This document shows, one piece after another, positions 1-5,194 of a stretch of 5,194 nucleotides of DNA. Position 1 is the stretch's first letter. Each line of letters opens with the position of its first letter. Under the pieces are notes generated by a model. The model was not told where the DNA came from. It worked only from the letters and a program-made list of their open reading frames with translations, and did not search any database. The translations under genes were made by a program, and so were the position numbers. The stretch comes from an uncultured Saprospiraceae bacterium (GTDB lineage Bacteria > Bacteroidota > Bacteroidia > Chitinophagales > Saprospiraceae). Location of the stretch: NCBI GenBank assembly GCA_937959095.1, contig CALGLY010000674.1:1-5194 (forward strand), written 5' to 3'.

Positions 1-157
1 ATCATTAATGCCTTTATTGCTCTCACAGTTTAAAGTTACATATTATGATAATAAAACCAAATAAACAGATAGGAAACAGTAGTATTCTAGAATTATTATC
101 ATAAATAAAAACAGTGGACAGAACCCTATCTTATTCTTTCATCGTTCTTTAGCAATT
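1..157. other. AT-rich non-coding left edge with small palindromes
   Basis: No gene can be supported here. Plus-strand frame 1 is open from the edge to a stop at 31-33 and frame 2 to a stop at 62-64, so the tail of an upstream plus-strand gene cannot be excluded, but there is too little sequence to recognise one. The stretch lies just past the pullulanase stop, so it probably contains that gene's 3' untranslated region. It carries a 10-base perfect palindrome ATTCTAGAAT (84-93), a 12-base inverted repeat (43-54 with 93-104) and a 7-base inverted repeat AGATAGG/CCTATCT (67-73 with 125-131). No GC-rich stem followed by a T-run, the classic intrinsic terminator, is visible on either strand. Confidence 0.6.
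43..104. repeat. 12-base AT-rich inverted repeat
   Basis: TTATGATAATAA at 43-54 is the exact reverse complement of TTATTATCATAA at 93-104, with 38 bases between. Each arm also contains a 9-base self-palindrome, TTATGATAA (43-51) and TTATCATAA (96-104), so the element can equally be read as two copies of a small palindromic site. The match is exact, but at this base composition a chance occurrence is quite possible. No function is assigned; an operator pair or a weak 3' structure of the pullulanase transcript are the options. Confidence 0.45.
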
Positions 158-2182
158 TTACCGTTTCAAAATCATCGCGCCCATAGCAGGTATCAGCACT
201 TGTCCATTGCTTATTTTAGCCAAGCCATTTTCATTGATTTTATCGCCGCGTAGCACCACCGTCCATTCGCCCGAAGGGATGTGCCGAGGCACGTCGGTCT
301 TGTTTCCATTCAATAAGACTATAATATCCTTCCAGCTATCACCATTGGCGTTATCCGACAATTGATAGCCGATAGTGAGCCCTGGTTTTATATCTAAAAA
401 CGTCAATTTTTCTTGTACCATTTCCGTCGAGGTCATGCGGAAAGCAGGATGGTTTTTTCGTAATTGCACCAATTTTTTATAGTACTCAAAATGTTGTTTA
501 TAGGTCGTTTTGCGTTCCCAATCCAATTGGTTAATCGAATCGGGTGATTCATAGGAATTTTCTACACCATCTTTAGTACGCACCAAATCCGCACCTGCAT
601 GTAAAAACGGCACACCTTGCGAAGTCAGGACAATCGTATTTGCTAGGCGGTGCATTTTTAGCACTTCTTCCTCTGAAGCATCAGGACAAGAAATCTTTAA
701 TTTGTCAAAAAGCGTATGATTATCGTGGCAAGAAACATAGCTTATTGTTTGTGTCGGATTATTCGAATAAGGTGCTTTCGAGTAATTTACTTGCTCATAA
801 TTCACCTGCGGATGCTGCGTAGAAGCTACAATTCCAAACTTGATACTTTCTTCTGTGCCAGCTTGCCCACTCACAAAACCTCTTCCTTCGTGCTCAAAGA
901 CGCTGCCTTTCAGTCCATCGCGTAAGTCATCACTAAAGACAGCGATTTTATCCAATTGCTTTCCGTGTGCTTTCAAGGCGCGTTTCTCTACAGGTAAGGG
1001 ACTATCGCCAGCCGTCCAGCCTTCTCCATAAATGAAAATACTCGGATCTATTTTGTGCAATTCTTTAGCAATAATATTCATCGTTTCTATGTCGTGAATC
1101 GCCATTAAATCCACTCGGAAGCCATCAATATGATATTCTTTCACCCAATGCTTCATAGATTCCAGCATGAATTTGCGCACCATCGGACGTTCGGAAGCCG
1201 TCTCATTCCCACAGCCCGAAGCATTCGACCAAGTCCCATCTTCATTGTGTCGATAATAATAGCCTGGTGCTACTTGATTGAATACCGAATTCTCCGTCTC
1301 TCCCGTATGATTATAGACCACATCTAGCACCACTCGAAGCCCATTATCATGGAAAGTCTGTACCATTTTTTTGAATTCCGTGATTCTGTTATTGCCATCG
1401 TAAGGATCAGTAGAGTATGCTCCTTCTGGAATGCTATAATGTTGCGGGTCGTAGCCCCAATTGTATTTCGCATCAGGGTTTTTCTCATCTACCGAGCGCG
1501 GCATAAAATTGAAAGAAGGTAAAAGGTGGATATGCGTCACGCCCAATTCTTTGAAGTGATCGAGTCCGGTAGCTTCTCCAGAAGGACTGCGTGTACCAGC
1601 TTCCACCAAGCCTAGGAATTTCCCTTTATTCTTGATGCCCGAAGAGGGATGAATCGACATATCGCGCACATGCAGTTCGTAGATGATTATATCCGTGAAA
1701 TTTTTCAAAGGAGGACTTTTATCTTCCTCCCAGTTTTCAGGATTCGTGCTATCCAAATCTACGATCATGCCCCGTTGCCCATTGATACCTACTGCGGTGG
1801 CATTTGGGTCGGCGGTTTCTTGTAGCCATTCGCCATTCACTTTGGCTTGCACCGTGTAGAATTTATCTTTCATATCGCCTTTTAGCTCAAAAAGCCATAC
1901 TTTATCTACTTGTTTGGTCTGTGCATTTTCCTTAACCATTTTGCCAGCTTCCCCTTCTTCATAGAGACGCAAAGTCATTGCTTCGGCAGCAGGTGACCAT
2001 ACTTTTATACTAGTTTTATCAGGGGTATAAGTTACGCCCAAGTCATTGCCCTCATAAGTTGGGTAATCATCGTAGTGCATAGTTGTATTTGTTTCTGTTG
2101 TCGTATTTGTGTTTTCATCTGTGCCTATTGCTTGACAAGCTCCAAGTAACACGATGCTAAATAAGAAAAGGTAGATTCTCAT
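158..2182 (-). CDS. pulA: Type I pullulanase, GH13 lipoprotein
   Basis: Hydrolyses alpha-1,6 branch linkages in pullulan, starch or glycogen fragments. The 674-residue protein starts with a lipoprotein signal peptide: Arg2, a hydrophobic run (3-13) and a lipobox L-G-A-C ending at Cys16, which supports the ATG at 2182. A Thr/Asn-rich linker (21-34) follows, then a CBM48-like beta domain (about 42-142) and the GH13 barrel (about 165-560). The pullulanase signature YNWGYDP is at 240-246. The four conserved GH13 regions are DVVYNH (287-292), GFRVD with nucleophile Asp358, GEGW with acid/base Glu387, and HDNH with transition-state Asp487. The segment SPDSINQLDW (546-555) is also typical of type I pullulanases. 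A C-terminal beta domain (about 575-674) ends the protein. All catalytic residues are present and there is no frameshift. Many type I pullulanases of similar size are cytoplasmic, so the lipid anchor is notable. Gln at +2 suggests the outer membrane by E. coli rules. It is transcribed divergently from tolC, with no Sus-type genes in view. Confidence 0.94.
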   Translation of the reverse strand: MRIYLFLFSIVLLGACQAIGTDENTNTTTETNTTMHYDDYPTYEGNDLGVTYTPDKTSIKVWSPAAEAMTLRLYEEGEAGKMVKENAQTKQVDKVWLFELKGDMKDKFYTVQAKVNGEWLQETADPNATAVGINGQRGMIVDLDSTNPENWEEDKSPPLKNFTDIIIYELHVRDMSIHPSSGIKNKGKFLGLVEAGTRSPSGEATGLDHFKELGVTHIHLLPSFNFMPRSVDEKNPDAKYNWGYDPQHYSIPEGAYSTDPYDGNNRITEFKKMVQTFHDNGLRVVLDVVYNHTGETENSVFNQVAPGYYYRHNEDGTWSNASGCGNETASERPMVRKFMLESMKHWVKEYHIDGFRVDLMAIHDIETMNIIAKELHKIDPSIFIYGEGWTAGDSPLPVEKRALKAHGKQLDKIAVFSDDLRDGLKGSVFEHEGRGFVSGQAGTEESIKFGIVASTQHPQVNYEQVNYSKAPYSNNPTQTISYVSCHDNHTLFDKLKISCPDASEEEVLKMHRLANTIVLTSQGVPFLHAGADLVRTKDGVENSYESPDSINQLDWERKTTYKQHFEYYKKLVQLRKNHPAFRMTSTEMVQEKLTFLDIKPGLTIGYQLSDNANGDSWKDIIVLLNGNKTDVPRHIPSGEWTVVLRGDKINENGLAKISNGQVLIPAMGAMILKR

Positions 2183-2241
2183 GTTAAAGCTGTTTTTATT
2201 AGATGTGAATATAGGTCTTTTGATATAAAAAGCGAATGCTT

Positions 2242-2268
2242 AAATAAACTAGAAGGAATGAAATAAAC
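2242..2268. repeat. Direct repeat AAATAAAC, 19 bases apart
   Basis: Two exact 8-base copies lie at 2242-2249 and 2261-2268, start to start 19 bases, close to two helical turns, so both would face the same side of the DNA. They sit 60-86 bases upstream of the pullulanase start. This is a plausible geometry for a dimeric regulator, but A-rich octamers recur easily by chance in such DNA, so the regulatory reading is speculative. Confidence 0.3.
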
Positions 2269-2359
2269 CTCTTCATCGAAAAAAATACGCCATCGGTAGA
2301 ATGAGTATTTTTAAATGAATGCTTTTTAGTTCTTTTGTATTTGTATAAAGAAGGGATTA

Positions 2360-2417
2360 AGACATGAGATCTTATATCTAATTTTTTTGCTGATAAAGAG
2401 TCTCATATCTCATATCT
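2360..2417 (+). repeat. Imperfect inverted repeat upstream of tolC
   Basis: Positions 2360-2370 (AGACATGAGAT) can pair with 2407-2417 (ATCTCATATCT) in 10 of 11 positions, the one mismatch being C2363 with A2414. The right arm is part of the heptad tandem array, so the structure may be a by-product of one inverted repeat unit facing the array. If it lies in the tolC leader it could form a hairpin with a loop of about 36 bases ending 35 bases before the start codon. Confidence 0.45.
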
Positions 2418-2435
2418 AACATCTCAAATCTAAAA
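2401..2435 (+). repeat. Heptanucleotide tandem repeat, five units
   Basis: Five consecutive 7-base units: TCTCATA, TCTCATA, TCTAACA, TCTCAAA, TCTAAAA. The first two are identical, and every unit starts with TCT and ends with A. Two further units in tandem, TCTTATA and TCTAATT, occur at 2370-2383, separated from the main array by 17 bases. The array runs directly into the A-rich leader (2432-2445) of tolC, ending 17 bases before its ATG. No protein is encoded by it. It resembles the short 7-base intergenic repeats known from some bacterial genomes; the function is unknown. Confidence 0.7.
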
Positions 2436-2452
2436 AAGAAAAAACATCCGAT

Positions 2453-3883
2453 ATGCAACGATTCGCCATTTTAGTATGCCTCTTTTTTACTGTTTCCTTC
2501 TTGCAAGCGCAGGATACCTGGGATTTGCAACGCTGCGTAGATTATGCGAGAGAGCGCAATCTTTCTTTACAACGTAATGAAATCGCTGTTCAGAACGCAG
2601 AAATTACAACTAAGGTAAATCGCTTGCAGCAGCTCCCTTCTGTGAATGGAACACTAAGTGGTGGTTTGCAATTCGGGCGTACTATTGACCCAACAACCGA
2701 TGCTTTTGGAACAAGTTCCTTAGGCTATGGAAGTCTAGGTGTGAGTGCGGGCTTACCCTTGTACACAGGTGGACGCATCAAGAATACAATCGAACAAGGC
2801 AAAGTAAATTTAGACTTAGCAAAAGCCGATGCGGCTACTGCTGCGAATGATATTGGATTGAATATTGCAGTGACCTACCTTAGCATTCTACTAGCCGAAG
2901 AAGAGGCCAGTAATGCCCAAACTCGATTAGAACTTTCAAAAGAACAGTTAGACCGAACGAATAAATTGATTACCGCAGGAAGCCTTCCAGAAAATGATCG
3001 TTTAGATATTCTAGCCCAAATCGCCCGCGATAAGCAGAATGTAATCTTGACAGAAAATAATGTCACCCTAAATTACCTCAATCTCAAGCAGTTTTTGGAA
3101 CTAGAAGATAATCCCGATTTTCAAATCCAAAAACCAGAAGTGGTCTTGCCTACCGATGATATTGATAAATATGATTTGAATACACTTTATACACAAGCTT
3201 TGCAAAGTCAGCCACAAATAGAAGCGAGTGAGTTGCGGGTGAAAAGTAGTGATTATGATATTGAAATTGCAAAAGCGGGAAAGCGTCCATCTGTCAATGT
3301 ATTTGGTTCGATGAGTTCCAATTATTCGACTTTAGCAAGAGCTTTTGAAGAGGCTCAATTTCAGACCGTACTTCAAGAATCGACCGTTATTATCAATGAT
3401 ATGCCTGCTACAATTGGGGTTTTTGGATTGGAACAAGTAGGAGAAATTCCAAAAAAGAACTTTGGTAATCAATTCACCGAAAATTTTGGACAATCACTGG
3501 GATTAAGTGTTAGTATTCCAATTTATAATAATGGTCGTAACGATGCGAATATCGAACGCGCAGAACTAGGCGTATTGGATGCTCAACTACAAGCAAAGCA
3601 AGTGAAGCAACAACTACGCCGCGATGTGCAGCAGTATTTGGCGAATGCACGTGCTTCTAAATTGGCACTCGAAGCCTCCGAACAAGCCTATACTTCTTCC
3701 AAAGCAGCCTTTAAAAATACAGAAAAAAGATTTGAGTATGGCGCGGCGAATAACTTACAATATACAACAGCCCGCAATACGCGCGACCAAGCAGAAACAG
3801 ATTTACTACGAGCAAAATATCAGTACGTTTTCGATTGTAAAGTACTAGATTTTTATATCGGGAAACCACTTAGACTTAATTAA
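2453..3883 (+). CDS. TolC-family outer membrane efflux protein
   Basis: Outer-membrane channel subunit of a tripartite efflux or type I export system; three copies would form the barrel and the periplasmic tunnel. The 476-residue protein has a signal peptide (about 1-19, cleavage probably at LQA|Q), which supports the ATG at 2453. It then opens with WDLQRCVDYA (23-32), the usual start of the mature protein in Bacteroidota. The two-fold internal repeat of the family is visible: beta-strand segments ending in PLYTGGR (102-108) and PIYNNGR (356-362) each precede long Ala/Gln/Glu-rich helices (about 109-215 and 363-460). The second beta segment is enlarged, with roughly 50 residues (296-345) between the predicted strands. 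No lipobox cysteine is present. Length is normal for the family. The leader is A-rich without a clear Shine-Dalgarno sequence. The adaptor gene follows after 107 bases on the same strand, so an operon is likely. The substrate cannot be told. Confidence 0.93.
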   Translation: MQRFAILVCLFFTVSFLQAQDTWDLQRCVDYARERNLSLQRNEIAVQNAEITTKVNRLQQLPSVNGTLSGGLQFGRTIDPTTDAFGTSSLGYGSLGVSAGLPLYTGGRIKNTIEQGKVNLDLAKADAATAANDIGLNIAVTYLSILLAEEEASNAQTRLELSKEQLDRTNKLITAGSLPENDRLDILAQIARDKQNVILTENNVTLNYLNLKQFLELEDNPDFQIQKPEVVLPTDDIDKYDLNTLYTQALQSQPQIEASELRVKSSDYDIEIAKAGKRPSVNVFGSMSSNYSTLARAFEEAQFQTVLQESTVIINDMPATIGVFGLEQVGEIPKKNFGNQFTENFGQSLGLSVSIPIYNNGRNDANIERAELGVLDAQLQAKQVKQQLRRDVQQYLANARASKLALEASEQAYTSSKAAFKNTEKRFEYGAANNLQYTTARNTRDQAETDLLRAKYQYVFDCKVLDFYIGKPLRLN

Positions 3884-3904
3884 TAATTGACAATTAAAAA
3901 TTAA
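3877..3904 (+). repeat. AT-rich heptad repeat overlapping the tolC stop
   Basis: Four consecutive 7-base units: TAATTAA, TAATTGA, CAATTAA, AAATTAA, consensus N-A-A-T-T-R-A. The first unit supplies the end of the last tolC codon pair and its TAA stop (3881-3883). Because the unit is nearly self-complementary, the array also contains a 13-base palindrome, TAATTG-A-CAATTA (3884-3896). A weaker continuation can be read to 3918. Period 7 is the same as in the array before tolC but the unit sequence is different. Confidence 0.55.
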
Positions 3905-3910
3905 TAGTTT

Positions 3911-3963
3911 CAATTTAAGTTTGATGATGGTCATTTTGAAATCACTATCATCAAGTTTAATTG
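3911..3963 (+). repeat. 53-base hairpin between tolC and adaptor gene
   Basis: The whole segment folds back on itself. The outer stem pairs 3911-3915 with 3959-3963; T3916 bulges. Then 15 continuous pairs follow (3917-3931 with 3944-3958), including three G-T wobbles and the uninterrupted core TTGATGAT/ATCATCAA. After a single C-C mismatch, three more pairs close on a TTGA loop (3936-3939). That makes 23 pairs with one bulge and one mismatch. No T-run follows, so it is not a standard intrinsic terminator. It ends 27 bases before the adaptor ATG and would lie in the shared transcript, where it could act as an RNA processing, stability or partial attenuation element, or be a DNA operator or a remnant of a small mobile repeat. 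Confidence 0.75.
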
Positions 3964-3990
3964 GAGATTTGCGCTTTAAACAAAATAACT

Positions 3991-5194
3991 ATGGCAGAGC
4001 ACCGCAGAAATCGTCCGAAGAAAAAGAAAAAAACTTGGTGGATTTGGCTTTTGGTAGCCGCTATTATTGGGCTCACTGCTTTCGCTGCTTGGAAAAGCAG
4101 ACAAGGAAAAGACGGTGAAAAAGTAATGGCAGAAGAAGTAGAACTTCGCACTATCACAGAGACGGTGGCAGCGAGTGGCAAGATCTTTCCACAAACAGAA
4201 GTGAGTATTAGTTCGGATGTGTCAGGTGAGATTATTGCACTCACAGTAGAAGAAGGAGATTCTGTAAAAGTAGGAGAGCTTCTAGCACGCATAGAACCAG
4301 ATGCTTATGAGTCGCAAGTCGATCAAGGGCGTGCAGGCGTGAGTAGTGCAAAAGCGCAATTGGCGAATGCCGAAGCACAGGTTTCGAGTGCTGTTGCTGG
4401 GCTAGAACGTGCTAATGCAGATTTTGCTGCGGCACAACAGACCTTCGAGCGTTTTCAGACCTTATATAAAGAAGGTACAATTGCAGCGGCGGAATTTGAA
4501 GGCTATGAAGCCACACTCAATCAGGCAAAAGCAGGCGTGAAGACCGCAGAAGCAGGCGTAAAATCTGCTAAAGAATCGGCGCGTTCTTCGCGCTTTCAAA
4601 TAGAAAGTTCTCAAGCCAATTTGAAGCAATTGCAGACGAGCTTGGAGCGGACTCGTATCCTTTCGCCACTCACGGGCGTAGTATCTATGTTAGGTGTGGA
4701 AGAGGGCGAGCGCGTAGTAGGAACGATACAGATGGCAGGTACAGAAATGATGCGAATTGCCAATCTTTCAGCAATGGAAGTGCAAGTGGAAGTGAGTGAA
4801 AATGACATTCCGCGTGTCTTCATCGGCAATGATGTAGATGTGGAAGTGGATGCCTATATCGGGCGAAAGTTTTCGGGTAAAGTAGCCGAAATAGCGAGTA
4901 CGGCTGCCAATCTCACCTCGCAAAATGTATCATTAACCAGCGACCAAGTCGTGAATTTTGTCGTAAAAATCAATATGAATCCTGATTCTTATGCCGATTT
5001 GACTTCACCTACAAGTCCGTTTCCATTCCGTCCAGGAATGTCAGCTTCTGTGGAGATAAAGACAAAAACGGCAAAGGATGCCCTGAGTTTACCTATCCAA
5101 GCAGTAACTACCCGCGACAAGGATGACAAAGATAAAAAAGGTGCAAGTAGCGATGATGATGAAATCCGAGAAGTAGTCTTTGTAATTCCAAGCG
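3991..5194 (+). CDS. HlyD/MacA-type periplasmic adaptor, 3' end cut off
   Basis: Membrane-fusion protein that would link an inner-membrane pump to the TolC-type channel encoded upstream. The window gives 401 codons and no stop. It begins with a basic cytoplasmic tail (RRNRPKKKKK, 5-14) and one membrane helix (about 16-34), so it is anchored by its N-terminus rather than by a lipid. The first half of the lipoyl-like domain is at about 71-104 (VSGEI...EEGDSV...GELLARIEP), a long Ala/Gln/Glu-rich helical hairpin at about 106-219, the second lipoyl half at about 220-258 (RTRILSPLTGVVS...EEGERV), a beta barrel at about 262-358, and the start of the membrane-proximal domain from about 363 (LSLPIQAV). 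A charged Asp/Lys-rich segment (375-390) interrupts that last domain. ATG at 3991 is chosen because the basic tail and helix follow directly; an in-frame TTG at 3961 is the only upstream alternative before a stop. A MacB-like ABC permease downstream is likely but not seen. Confidence 0.92.
   Translation, partial: MAEHRRNRPKKKKKTWWIWLLVAAIIGLTAFAAWKSRQGKDGEKVMAEEVELRTITETVAASGKIFPQTEVSISSDVSGEIIALTVEEGDSVKVGELLARIEPDAYESQVDQGRAGVSSAKAQLANAEAQVSSAVAGLERANADFAAAQQTFERFQTLYKEGTIAAAEFEGYEATLNQAKAGVKTAEAGVKSAKESARSSRFQIESSQANLKQLQTSLERTRILSPLTGVVSMLGVEEGERVVGTIQMAGTEMMRIANLSAMEVQVEVSENDIPRVFIGNDVDVEVDAYIGRKFSGKVAEIASTAANLTSQNVSLTSDQVVNFVVKINMNPDSYADLTSPTSPFPFRPGMSASVEIKTKTAKDALSLPIQAVTTRDKDDKDKKGASSDDDEIREVVFVIPS

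Larger units (their letters stand above)
2183..2452. promoter_or_regulatory. Divergent intergenic region between pulA and tolC
   Basis: This 270-base gap must hold the promoters of both genes because they are transcribed away from each other. I found no full match to the Bacteroidota promoter (TTG, about 20 bases, TAnnTTTG) on either strand. The closest plus-strand candidate is TGTATTTG at 2336-2343, one mismatch in the -7 element and no proper -33 partner. Repeats seen: AAATAAAC twice (2242-2249 and 2261-2268, 19 bases apart), GAATGCTT twice (2234-2241 and 2317-2324), an inverted pair TAAAAAGC/GCTTTTTA (2226-2233 and 2321-2328), and a heptad array near the tolC start. No small gene is convincing here. 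Confidence 0.6.

Noticed and set aside
1..64. C-terminal end of a plus-strand gene entering from the left
   Set aside because: Two frames are open at the edge, to stops at 31 and 62, but the peptides are too short to recognise and nothing favours either.
2336..2343. TGTATTTG as the -7 element of a tolC promoter
   Set aside because: It mismatches TAnnTTTG at the second position and no TTG is found at the proper distance upstream, so it is only the nearest candidate, not a supported promoter.
2401..2435. Array as a CRISPR
   Set aside because: Units are only 7 bases long and directly joined, with no spacers and no cas genes in the window.
3911..3963. Hairpin as a rho-independent terminator of tolC
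   Set aside because: The stem is AT-rich and no run of T follows; the next bases are GAGATTTGCG. Termination there would also cut the adaptor off from tolC.
3961..3990. TTG at 3961 as the adaptor start
   Set aside because: It is in frame and open, but it overlaps the end of the hairpin stem, has no upstream ribosome-binding signal, and would add ten residues before an already good N-terminus (basic tail then membrane helix) starting at ATG 3991.
3921..4118. 65-codon plus-strand open frame starting inside the hairpin
   Set aside because: It overlaps the start of the adaptor gene in another frame and its product has no recognisable feature; the adaptor frame explains the sequence.
3957..4292. 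111-codon minus-strand open frame
   Set aside because: It lies opposite the N-terminal part of the adaptor gene, has Ser/Thr-rich composition with no recognisable domain, and the plus-strand frame there has clear family features.

Overview
The window looks like chromosomal DNA of a Bacteroidota bacterium. The evidence is indirect. Intergenic DNA is AT-rich, the start codons lack good Shine-Dalgarno sequences and follow A-rich leaders, the TolC-type protein opens with the W-x-L-x-x-C-V-x-Y-A pattern usual in that phylum, and a type I pullulanase is built as a lipoprotein. I cannot place it below phylum.

Layout: positions 1-157 hold no convincing gene, only AT-rich DNA with small palindromes. 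Positions 158-2182 (minus strand) encode a complete 674-residue lipoprotein type I pullulanase (GH13 with an N-terminal CBM48-like domain). A 270-base divergent intergenic region (2183-2452) separates it from the plus-strand genes and contains a heptanucleotide tandem repeat just before the next start. Positions 2453-3883 (plus) encode a complete TolC-type outer membrane efflux protein of 476 residues. A 107-base gap follows, holding a second, different heptad repeat that overlaps the tolC stop codon and a 53-base near-perfect hairpin. From 3991 to the right edge (plus) runs an HlyD/MacA-type periplasmic adaptor, cut by the window end after 401 codons.

The TolC-type protein and the adaptor very probably work together as the outer-membrane channel and the periplasmic bridge of a tripartite efflux or export pump. 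The inner-membrane pump component is not in the window; in related operons it usually follows as a MacB-like ABC permease/ATPase, but that is inference here. The pullulanase is transcribed divergently and has no obvious functional link; it would debranch alpha-1,6 linkages of pullulan, starch or glycogen fragments at the cell envelope.

The protein-coding content is ordinary for this kind of genome and I see no novel multi-gene system. The parts worth a second look are non-coding: the two period-7 repeat arrays flanking tolC and the long hairpin between the two efflux genes.
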